Part shown: positions 24,688 to 32,063 of the stretch, one piece after another
How the letters are laid out: the number at the start of each line of letters is the position of its first letter
How positions within the stretch are numbered: position 1 is the first letter of the stretch
NCBI RefSeq assembly: GCF_030817475.1
Contig: NZ_JAUSZJ010000002.1
Location: 1 to 64,000 of the forward strand
From: Streptomyces sp. V2I9
GTDB taxonomy: Bacteria; Actinomycetota; Actinomycetes; Streptomycetales; Streptomycetaceae
Length of the DNA stretch: 64,000 nucleotides
Reading direction: 5' to 3'
Made by a program: the position numbers and the translations under genes
Notes under the pieces: model-generated
Told to the model about the DNA's origin: nothing
The model's input: only the letters and a program-made list of their open reading frames with translations
Databases searched by the model: none

Positions 24688-25548
24688 ATGCCCCACCACG
24701 CCGTCCGCCCTCTGCTCCGCCGCAAGCGCGCCCTCGCCGCCCTCGCCGGCGGGGCCGCGGCCGCGGCCGGGGCGGGACTACTCCTGTCCCACGCAGCCGT
24801 CACGGGCTCCGCGGCCGACGCGGCGCCCGAGGTCGTGCCGCCCACGGCGCATGTGCGCTTCGACTACCAGCTCGGGGGCGCGTACCCCCCGCCCGCCGGG
24901 GTCGCGGCGGTCTCCCGTGACCGTGGCGCCGAGCCGGCGGACGGCCTCTACAACGTCTGTTACGTCAACGCCTTCCAGGCCCAGCCCGACGCACTGGACT
25001 GGTGGCGGGAGAACGGCCCCGACCTGCTGCTGCGCGACGCCGACGGCGAGCCGGTCGAGGACGACGCGTGGGGCGAGGCCCTGCTCGACACCTCCACCGC
25101 GGCCAAGCGCACCCGCCTGGCGGAGATCGTCGGCGACTGGATCGACGGCTGTGCCACGTCCGGCTTCCAGGCGGTGGAGCCGGACAACCTCGACTCCTAC
25201 GAGCGGTCCGACGGCCTGCTGACCCCGGCGCACAACGCGGCGTTCGCCGAGCTCCTGGCGGACCGCGCGCACGCCGCCGGGCTGGCGATCGGCCAGAAGA
25301 ACACCACCGACCTGCTGGAGCGGCGGAAGGAGATCGGGTTCGACTTCGCCGTCGTCGAGGAGTGCGGCCGGTACGGCGAGTGCGGCGACTTCGCCTCCGC
25401 GTACGACGACCGGGTGTTCGTCGTCGAGTACACGGACCGCGACTTCGCCAAGGCGTGCGCGTCCGTGGGGGCGGAGGTGTCCGTGGTGCGCCGGGATCTC
25501 GGCGTCCTCCCGGCCGGCCGGCCGGGTCACGTGTACCGGGTCTGTTGA
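24688..25548 (+). CDS. secreted GH114-like endo-alpha-1,4-polygalactosaminidase family protein
   Basis: A 286-residue TIM-barrel protein exported by a long N-terminal signal (RKRALAALAGGAAAAAGAGL, with Arg residues compatible with Tat or Sec). Family markers are HVRFDYQLGGAYPPPAGV, GLYNVCYVNAFQAQPD, FQAVEPDNLDSYERSDG with acidic catalytic candidates, IGQKNT and DFAVVEECGRYGEC. GH114 enzymes cleave galactosaminogalactan-type polymers. The ATG at 24688 lies directly after the tandem repeat and has no clear ribosome-binding site, so translation may depend on the upstream remnant frame. Substrate not established. Confidence 0.8.
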   Translation: MPHHAVRPLLRRKRALAALAGGAAAAAGAGLLLSHAAVTGSAADAAPEVVPPTAHVRFDYQLGGAYPPPAGVAAVSRDRGAEPADGLYNVCYVNAFQAQPDALDWWRENGPDLLLRDADGEPVEDDAWGEALLDTSTAAKRTRLAEIVGDWIDGCATSGFQAVEPDNLDSYERSDGLLTPAHNAAFAELLADRAHAAGLAIGQKNTTDLLERRKEIGFDFAVVEECGRYGECGDFASAYDDRVFVVEYTDRDFAKACASVGAEVSVVRRDLGVLPAGRPGHVYRVC

Positions 25549-25568
25549 GCCCGTGCGGGGCCCGGAGG

Positions 25569-26357
25569 TCAGGCCGGGTGGGCGCAGACCGTGAAGATGC
25601 CGCCCTCGGGATCCCTGATCACCGCTTCGGTCCCCTCGGCGGGCGAGTCCACCGGCGGGCCGGCCGATCCGCCGGCCGCTCGGGCCGTCGCGGTGGCCGC
25701 TGCCAGGTCCGCGACGCGGAAGCGGACGTGCCAGCGCGGGCGCAGCCGGGGGTCCGCCGAGGACGCGTCCCCGCCGCCGCGCAGGGTGGCCACGGTGTGA
25801 CCGCCCTGGCGGACGACGACGGCGTCCTCCCGGCAGGCGTAGCCGACGTCGCATCCGCCGGGCTCCTCGGACGCCCAGCCGAACACCTCGGCGTAGAAGA
25901 TCGCGGAGTCGAAGGCGTGGCTCGTCCGCAGTTCGAGGGAGGCCGGGGCGTTGTCGCGGCCGAGCGACCAGGGCGGTGTACGCCCCTCCCAGAAGCCGAA
26001 ACCGGCCCCTTCCCGGTCGGCGGCCACCGCTCCCCGGCCGGGGCCCAGCCGGATCGGGCCGACGGCGATCGTGCCGCCTCGTTCACGGACCCGTGCGGCG
26101 GCGGTGTCGACGTCCGCGACGGCGAAGTACGGGGTCCAGGAGACGACGGTGGGCAGACCGGGGGCGATCCGGCCGATGCCGGCCACGGGGACGGCGCCGA
26201 GGTGGGCGACGGAGAACCCCTCGCCGAGAGTGCCGGAGCGGAACGTCCACCCGAGAACCGCTCCGTAGAAGTCCTGGGCGGCCCGCAGGTCCCGTGTCAT
26301 GAGGCTGACCCAGCACGGAGTGCCGTGCACGGGAGTGGTCTGCTCGGGCGCGGTCAT
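25569..26357 (-). CDS. VOC-family (glyoxalase-like) protein, two-domain
   Basis: A 262-residue protein with two VOC modules (residues 12-125 and 140-260). The first reads CWVSLMTRDLRAAQDFYGAVL then GWTFRSG; the second reads SHAFDSAIFYAEVFGW and ends VIRDPEGGIFTVCAHP. VOC proteins of this type include glyoxalases, dioxygenases and antibiotic-binding proteins. The substrate is not predictable. The start is the ATG at 26357; the longer open frame upstream has no family similarity. It converges on the GH114-like gene (20-bp gap). Confidence 0.85.
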   Translation of the reverse strand: MTAPEQTTPVHGTPCWVSLMTRDLRAAQDFYGAVLGWTFRSGTLGEGFSVAHLGAVPVAGIGRIAPGLPTVVSWTPYFAVADVDTAAARVRERGGTIAVGPIRLGPGRGAVAADREGAGFGFWEGRTPPWSLGRDNAPASLELRTSHAFDSAIFYAEVFGWASEEPGGCDVGYACREDAVVVRQGGHTVATLRGGGDASSADPRLRPRWHVRFRVADLAAATATARAAGGSAGPPVDSPAEGTEAVIRDPEGGIFTVCAHPA

Positions 26358-26697
26358 CGGGATCCGTCTCCTCGTCCCCGCCGGTCGGCCGCCGGGTTCC
26401 GGCACCGGTCCGGCGGGTGGGCTGGTGGTCACCGGCCGTTCGCGGGCCGGTGCGCTCCGGGGCGTCACGCGCCCTCCGGAGCGACACGCCTCCATACCTA
26501 CGCCGCCGGGGTCGCCTCCGCCACCCGGGCCGCACCCCGGAACGGACCGGGTACGCACCCGCCGGTCCCCCGGGGTCGACGTCTCTCGCCACCGCCCGAG
26601 GGCGCCCGGTGGCTCCGCAGCGGGGCCGGCGGGCGTGCCCCGGTTGCCCACTCACCGGCCCCGGGGCGGTGTCAGTGGCCGGTGACAGACTGACCGC
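26358..26697. other. divergent intergenic region
   Basis: A 340-bp gap between the VOC gene (minus) and a DinB-like gene (plus). It must contain both promoters. I see no convincing hexamers, operator palindrome or small coding frame. Confidence 0.4.
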
Positions 26698-27291
26698 ATG
26701 ATCTCCGAGCAGCCGAAGGCTGATCTCCAGCGCTATCTGCGATCCGCCCGCGACGCTCTCCTGTGGAAGCTCGAAGGGCTCTCCGAGTACGACGTCCGCC
26801 GTCCTCTCACGCCGACGGGGACCAATCTCCTCGGGCTGGTCAAGCACGCCGCGGGGGTGGAGCTCGGGTATTTCGGCGAGACGTTCGACCGTCGGTTCGC
26901 CGACACGCCCCACGCGTTCTCGGACGACGCGGAGGCGAACGAGGACATGTGGGCGAGGTCGGACGAATCGCGCGAGGACGTCCTCGCGCTGTACAGGCGG
27001 GTGGCGGAGCACGCGGACGCCACGATCGCCGCGCTGCCCCTCGACGCTGCCGGCCGGGTGCGGTGGTGGCCCGCGGAGCGAGCGCGGGTGACGCTGCACC
27101 AGATCCTGGTCCATGTGATCGCGGACCTCCAGCGGCACGCGGGGCACGCCGATGTCGTACGGGAGCTCATCGACGGGTCGGCCGGGCTGCAGGCGGGCAA
27201 CGACAACATTCCGCCGGAGGACGCAGCCTGGTGGGAGGAGTACCGGCAGCGTCTGGAACAGGCGGCGCGGGAGGCTGAAGCGTCGGGCTGA
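26698..27291 (+). CDS. DinB-superfamily protein (DUF664/mycothiol-transferase type)
   Basis: A 197-residue four-helix-bundle protein of the DinB/YfiT-like superfamily, in which actinobacterial members are often mycothiol-dependent S-transferases or hydrolases. Metal-ligand candidates are the His in LLGLVKHAAGVELGYFGE, then the His in VTLHQILVHVIADLQRHAGHAD. ATG 26698 begins MISEQPKADLQRYLRSARDA. It is one of three such proteins in this window. The gene converges on plsC with a 7-bp gap. Confidence 0.85.
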   Translation: MISEQPKADLQRYLRSARDALLWKLEGLSEYDVRRPLTPTGTNLLGLVKHAAGVELGYFGETFDRRFADTPHAFSDDAEANEDMWARSDESREDVLALYRRVAEHADATIAALPLDAAGRVRWWPAERARVTLHQILVHVIADLQRHAGHADVVRELIDGSAGLQAGNDNIPPEDAAWWEEYRQRLEQAAREAEASG

Positions 27292-27298
27292 CCAGGGC

Positions 27299-28036
27299 CT
27301 ACCGTGCGGATCGTGCCGGGTGTCGCGGGCCCGGCCGGGATCCGCCGGACACTCCCTCTCCGCAGGGCTGGTCCCCGTCGGCGAGCTCCGCGGGTTCGCC
27401 GATGCTGTGCGTGGCGGTGCGCCAGGCGGCGGTGACGGCCGCGCGGGCTGCGGCGGTCGCCGCCCCGACCTCCGGTGGCAGGTGCAGCGGGGCCCCCACG
27501 TGGACGTGGAGCCGGGGGCGGCGGGCCGGGGCGGTGAGGAAGCCGGAGATCTGCTTGACGCACGGGCCCGAGCTGACTCGGCGAGCCCCCGCCTGACCGA
27601 GCGGTACGACGGGGGCTCCGGACGCGTGGGCGAGGCGGGCGAGTCCGCTGCGGAAGCTCTCCGGCGGGGCCTCCGCCGCGTCGGTGCGGCAGGGCAGCCG
27701 GCCCTCGCCGTAGATCAGCAGATGACGGCCGTCCCGGAGCGCGAGCGCCGCCGTGTCGAGCGCGGCCGCCGCCCGGTCGGTGCCGCGGTGCACGGGCACG
27801 TGGCCGCCGCGCTCCAGCAGACGGCCGAGGACCGGGATGCGCCACAGGCCGGCGGTGGCCATGACGACGGGCTCGACGCCGAGGCGCCGCAGGGCGGCGA
27901 GGACGATGCCCGGGTCGACCAGGGAGGTGTGGTTGGCGACGATGATGCTGCCGGCGGCCGGGGCCGTGGCGCGGTCGGACGTGACCGTGAGGTGTCCGAG
28001 CGAGGGCACGACGGCGGCTGCGATGCGGCTGAGCAC
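27299..28036 (-). CDS. lysophospholipid acyltransferase (PlsC family)
   Basis: A 245-residue acyltransferase that likely acylates a lysophospholipid or related acceptor at the membrane. Motif I reads NHTSLVD (usual NHxxxxD), motif II is HVPVHRGT, and motif III is YGEGRLP in place of the usual EGTR. A hydrophobic N-terminus (IAAAVVPSLGHLTV) may associate with the membrane. The C-terminal tail is disordered and Gly/Arg-rich. ATG 28036 is followed by family-like sequence. The acceptor is unknown. Confidence 0.85.
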   Translation of the reverse strand: MLSRIAAAVVPSLGHLTVTSDRATAPAAGSIIVANHTSLVDPGIVLAALRRLGVEPVVMATAGLWRIPVLGRLLERGGHVPVHRGTDRAAAALDTAALALRDGRHLLIYGEGRLPCRTDAAEAPPESFRSGLARLAHASGAPVVPLGQAGARRVSSGPCVKQISGFLTAPARRPRLHVHVGAPLHLPPEVGAATAAARAAVTAAWRTATHSIGEPAELADGDQPCGEGVSGGSRPGPRHPARSAR

Positions 28037-28633
28037 GGAAACTCCCCAAGGTCCGGCGGGCGGGGCCGCCTGGTGGCGGCGGTGCGGGCGGACCCGCCGC
28101 TCACGGCTCGGCCCGCTCTGCCCTCATCGTCGTGGCGGCCGGGGCGCGGGGCCTGAGTGCGCGTACTCAAGCGGGATGGGGCGACCCCCCAGCGGTCCCC
28201 TGAGGATCGGGGCGCCGTGCGACGAGGCCGGAGCGGGGCCGGTGCGGCGGCTGGGGGGGCACGCGTGGCTTCGGGGCGGCGGCCTGACGCCCGAGGCGGC
28301 CGGCTGGGAGCGCTCTCCACGCGGCTGCGTGGACCGCTCACCGGAGCACGGCCGCCGGAGCGGGGGCGGCGGGTGCCGGACGCGGGGCCTCGGTGGCAGC
28401 GAGCGGTGTCGGACGCCCGGCGTACCGCGGCCTCACGCGCTCCGCCCGCGCCGGTCGCTCGGCACGCCGGCGCGCCACGAACGCAAGAATATGGCGACGG
28501 CTTCAGGACGCGTGGCGTCCGGTGCCGGGCGGGTCCGCCCTCGGGCGGCCGCGAACCCGCGTTCCGGCTCGCTCCGGGGACGCCCAGTCGGCCGGTGCCG
28601 GGGGAAAGCCGCACGTGCTCCGCACGGCGTCTC
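28037..28633. other. long intergenic region, no gene supported
   Basis: Nearly 600 bp without a convincing gene. Open frames exist on both strands but are Arg/Gly/Pro-rich without any domain pattern. One hairpin was noted: TCCACGC/GCGTGGA (28316-28322 with 28327-28333), with GAGCG and CGCTC further out. It may terminate transcription of the small minus-strand gene at 28634. The remainder presumably carries the plsC promoter. Confidence 0.45.
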
Positions 28634-28795
28634 CTAGCGGGCCGCCGCGGTCGTTCTGGCGGTACCGAAGTCGATGGCGCGGCCGGCCTCGCGCAGGACC
28701 TCCTCGGCCACGCGGCGTACTTCGGCGGGCACATCGCCCTGCTCTTCCACGAGGCCGGCGTAGATCGGTGCTTCGGTGCTGTCTGCGGAGCTCAT
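28634..28795 (-). CDS. small hypothetical protein (53 aa)
   Basis: A short protein, MSSADSTEAPIYAGLVEEQG followed by an amphipathic helix (VPAEVRRVAEEVLREAGRAI). I recall similar small proteins being conserved in Streptomyces, which supports a real gene, but no function is known. ATG 28795 is preceded by GGGGAAA at a slightly long spacing. There is no signal peptide or membrane segment. Confidence 0.6.
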   Translation of the reverse strand: MSSADSTEAPIYAGLVEEQGDVPAEVRRVAEEVLREAGRAIDFGTARTTAAAR

Positions 28796-28970
28796 ACGGT
28801 TCGTTTCCCCGTCGGTCGGGTGCGGAAAGCCTCTGCCGGTCGGCGGAGGCGGGGGCGAGTGTACGTGGTGGGCGGTGGCGGCCGCGATTCCGTTCCGGCG
28901 CGCGGACCTCCGTCGCACCTGCTGGAACGGCGCCCGGTGCCGCCCCTGGCGGGCCCGCGCGGCGCATTCG

Positions 28971-29510
28971 TCACGGTCCGGAGTGCCCGGCGCCCAGGTG
29001 CTCCACGGTGAAGCCGGCCCGGTCGGCGAGCGCGGTCAGCTCGTCGGCACGGGCTGCTCGCAGGCCCACCACCGGGTAGCAGTCGGAATCGATGTCGAGA
29101 ACGGCCAGAGCCGCGCCGATCTCGCGGTAGTGGCGGCCGCAGGCGTGCAGGAAGTCGTAGGTCGGCAGGGACGTCTCCGTGGTCTCGAAGAGCGCCCACG
29201 GGTCCCCGGAAGGCCGCGATTCCAGCGCCGTCAGCTGGGCCCGGATCTCCTCCCCGTCCTCCTTCCAGTCGAACTCCGCGAGCAGCCCGCGAGCGGTGAG
29301 CGCGTCGATGAGCGCGATCCAGGCGAGATTGTCCACCGGCTCGTCGATGCCCCGTTCTTCCAGCCGGTCCTCGAAGGCACTCACGTAGCCGTTCGGGTCG
29401 TCGTGGGCTCGGAGCACCTCCTCGGCGACGCCGGGATGGGCGGGGGCGAGCATCGAGGCGATCCGGGCCAGGGAGGCGCGGACGGTGTCGGCGTCGTGCG
29501 GGTCGGACAT
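28971..29510 (-). CDS. hypothetical protein (DUF6630-like)
   Basis: A 179-residue soluble protein. The N-terminal half is helical (ASLARIASMLAPAHPGVAEE, LEERGIDEPVDNLAWIALID) and the C-terminal half mixes strands and helices (LAVLDIDSDCYPVVGLRAAR). It resembles DUF6630 proteins, which are of unknown function. ATG 29510 follows GGAGGAGAG, a strong ribosome-binding site, which settles the start. A 13-bp terminator hairpin lies immediately upstream and belongs to the next operon. Confidence 0.7.
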   Translation of the reverse strand: MSDPHDADTVRASLARIASMLAPAHPGVAEEVLRAHDDPNGYVSAFEDRLEERGIDEPVDNLAWIALIDALTARGLLAEFDWKEDGEEIRAQLTALESRPSGDPWALFETTETSLPTYDFLHACGRHYREIGAALAVLDIDSDCYPVVGLRAARADELTALADRAGFTVEHLGAGHSGP

Positions 29511-29565
29511 GGTGTGCTCTCCTCCGCGGCCTGGCGGCCGCCGGGTCTTCGGTACCGGTGGGGTG

Positions 29566-29598
29566 CCGTTCACGGCGCACAGGGAGCGCCGTGAACGG
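29566..29598 (-). terminator. hairpin terminator downstream of the zinc-ribbon gene
   Basis: A perfect 13-bp stem CCGTTCACGGCGC/GCGCCGTGAACGG (29566-29578 with 29586-29598) with a 7-nt loop lies 50 bp beyond the stop of the zinc-ribbon gene in its direction of transcription. Confidence 0.8.
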
Positions 29599-29647
29599 TG
29601 AGGGGCGTGGCCCGTGGAGGCGGGCCTCGGTGTGCGGGGCGGACGGC

Positions 29648-29851
29648 TCAGTCGTGGCGCCGCCGGGCCTCGGGCAAAGGCCGGTGGCCCTCGGTCCACT
29701 CGTTGACCCAGCCGCAGCCCGAACAGGCGTAGCGTCCGTCGAGGCCGGCGATCAGGGTCCCGCACCGGGCGCACCCGATGTAGGTGATCTCCGGGTGCTC
29801 CGTGACCGCTTCGTCCGAGGTGCGCCGCTCCGGGCCGGATGAGGCCGGCAT
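29648..29851 (-). CDS. small zinc-ribbon protein (67 aa)
   Basis: A short protein with two Cys pairs, CARCGTL and CSGCGWV, spaced as in zinc ribbons (IGCARCGTLIAGLDGRYACS). A polar tail follows. Similar ribbons are found in adaptor or nucleic-acid-binding proteins; no specific role is known. ATG 29851 lies 2 bp after the stop of the upstream hydrolase gene, so the pair is co-transcribed and perhaps translationally coupled. Confidence 0.7.
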   Translation of the reverse strand: MPASSGPERRTSDEAVTEHPEITYIGCARCGTLIAGLDGRYACSGCGWVNEWTEGHRPLPEARRRHD

Positions 29852-29853
29852 CG

Positions 29854-30558
29854 TCACACGCCCCTTCCGGTGGCGTCGAGCAGGATCCGGGCGAGTTCGC
29901 GCGGCTGCGAGAACATCGGCCAGTGCCCGGTGTCCAGGGTGACGAGCTTCCACCGCTCGCTCGTCAACAGCTCGGCCACGGCGGGGTTTGGCTCGGGCCC
30001 GTCGAGCAGGCATTTGACGTACGTCGCCGGCAGCAGGCCCAGCGGGCGGGCCAGGGTCGCCGGTTCGGTGAGGGTGGCGCCGGGGTGCGGTGTCGCACCG
30101 CCGAGCAGCCGGGCGATCTGTTCGTCGCCGAGGCCCTGGTCCGCGCAGTCGGCGGCGGTCGGCGGCGGCCAGAGCCCGCCGTTGGCGGCGATGGCCGCCT
30201 CCACGCCCGTCCGGCCGTCCGGCCAGCCGGAGAGGAACGACTCGCCGTCGGCCGGGACGTCGGAGTCGACGAGAACGACGTGGGCGAGCCGGTCGCCGAT
30301 CCGCTCGGCCGCCTGTCCGACCGGGATGCCGGAGTAGCTGTGCCCGACCAGGACCACGTCGTGGAGGCCGAGGCGTTCGACCTCGTCGACGATGTCCTGG
30401 ACGTGCGTCTGCTGTCCCGCTGCCGTCCCTTGCCTGTCCGCGAGGCCGGACAGGGTCAGGGGGTGCACCCCGTGCCCGGCCGCGCGCAGGTCGGGCTCCA
30501 CGTCGCGCCAGGCCCATGCTCCGAGCCAGGCCCCCGCCACGAGTACGAATTGCGTCAT
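29854..30558 (-). CDS. alpha/beta hydrolase (methylesterase/salicylate-binding-protein-like)
   Basis: A 234-residue hydrolase, MTQFVLVAGAWLGAWAWRDV, with the nucleophile elbow LVGHSYSG (Ser), an acid in the VDSDVP region and a catalytic His in LDTGHWPMFSQP. It is the single-domain relative of the N-terminal half of the fusion protein at 10830-12359, and here the Ser is present. Substrate unknown; small esters are likely. It heads a two-gene unit with the zinc-ribbon gene. Confidence 0.85.
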   Translation of the reverse strand: MTQFVLVAGAWLGAWAWRDVEPDLRAAGHGVHPLTLSGLADRQGTAAGQQTHVQDIVDEVERLGLHDVVLVGHSYSGIPVGQAAERIGDRLAHVVLVDSDVPADGESFLSGWPDGRTGVEAAIAANGGLWPPPTAADCADQGLGDEQIARLLGGATPHPGATLTEPATLARPLGLLPATYVKCLLDGPEPNPAVAELLTSERWKLVTLDTGHWPMFSQPRELARILLDATGRGV

Positions 30559-30845
30559 GCCAGCAACGTAGCGCAGGGGTAGGACACCGCCTCCCCGGCC
30601 GCCGGGCCCCGGGGAGGGGGCAGGGCCTCCGACCGCCGTGCCTCAGGGGCGCGACACGGCCTCGTACCCCGGTACCGCAGGGGCGGAACACCACCTCTCC
30701 GACCGTCGCACCGGCCCCCGCCCGACGTCGTCCGCGAGCCTGACGTCCCGCCGGCCGTCGCCGCTTCGCTACCTTCGCAGGACAGGTGCCGGGCGGCGGG
30801 GGTGCTCATCGCCGCCACCCGGCCTACGACCGAAGGAGAGCACCT

Positions 30846-31927
30846 GTGCGTTCCCCATCGCCGACGCCCCCGGCCCGGCCGTAGGCGTTCTGCTGCCACG
30901 CGATCTGCCCGCCGACCAGATCCTCCCGTATGCGCGCCGGGCCGAGGCGCTGGGGTTCGACGCCGTGTGGGTGGTCGAGGATCTCGGTTTCCGCGGAGGA
31001 GTCGCGCAGGCCGCCGCCGTCCTGGCCTCCACCGACCGGGTCCGGGTCGGCATCGGTCTGCTGCCCGCCGGAGCCCGCAACGTGGCGTTCGCGGCGCTGG
31101 AGATCGCGTCCCTCGCCCAGCTCTTTCCCGGCCGGGTCGACGTCGCGGTGGGTCATGGCATGCCCCACTGGATGCGCAGTGTCGGCCAGTGGCCCCGGAG
31201 CCCGCTCACCTTCCTCCACGAGTACGTCGACGCGTTGCGGGCACTGCTGCGCGGCGAACTCACGCGGCGGCACGGCCAGTACGTGCGCCTCGACGACGTG
31301 CGGCTCGATCCGAGCGCGCTGCCCGACGTCGTACCGGACATCCTCGCCGGCGTCCGGGGCCCCAAGTCCCTGGCCGTATCCGGCGAGGTGGCCGACGGTA
31401 CGGTCCTCGCGGAGCCGGTCTCCCCCGAGTACGCTCGGACGGCGCTCGGGCACATCGCCGCCGACGGCCGCCACCGTCTGGTCGCGTACAGCGTCGCCTC
31501 CGTCGCCTCCGACCGGGCCGCTGCCCTGGCCGCCGCCCGGCCGGGACTGGAGTGGATCGGCGAGCCCGACTGGCACCCGCACATCGCACCGCTCCCGTTC
31601 GCCGACGCGCTGGCCGAGCTGCGGGCCGGGAGCGCGAGCCGCGAGGAGTTCGCGCACCGCCTGCCCGACGACTGGGTGGCGCGGCTCGCGGTGGCCGGGA
31701 CCCCCGAGGAGGCCCGTGGCCGCCTCGCCGGACTCCGGGCGGCCGGCGTCACCGACACCGTCCTCGCCCCGGTCGGCCCCGACCCGGTGGGAGCGCTGGA
31801 GTCGTTGGCCTCGGTAATCGACTCCGCAGACACCACCGCCACCTCTGGCACCACGGGCAGCACAGGAAGTCCTCACATCACTGGCACCACCGGCATCACA
31901 GGCACCATCGGCACCGACCGCCCCTGA
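30846..31927 (+). pseudogene. luciferase-like (LLM) flavin oxidoreductase, probable 1-nt deletion near the start
   Basis: From about 30857 the frame encodes an LLM-family protein (VGVLLPRDLPADQILPYARR, DAVWVVEDLGFRGG, GRVDVAVGHGMPHWMRSVG, VSGEVADGTVLAEP), expected to use F420 or FMN. The only start with a ribosome-binding site (GGAG, GTG 30846) is in another frame and stops at 30882. Adding one C to the C-run at 30853-30856 would join them and give a normal N-terminus. So either one base is missing or the true start is unusual. The C-terminus carries a low-complexity Thr/Gly tail (TGTTGITGTIGT) not typical of the family. Confidence 0.65.
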
Positions 31928-32063
31928 AGTGCCGCCACCGCTCCCCCGCTACCTGTCGCCTTACGCACATCGACGACCGTCTGGGATGCATTGTCGGCCG
32001 TTTCTGACTGCTTTTCGCTATGAACGGAGGCAGTGGGCCACAGCGAGGCAGGATGTCCCCGTG

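Noticed and set aside
28157..29011. Plus-strand open frame in the 28.0-28.6 kb gap
   Set aside because: Composition is Arg/Gly/Ala-rich with no family pattern, there is no ribosome-binding site, and it runs over two better-supported minus-strand genes.
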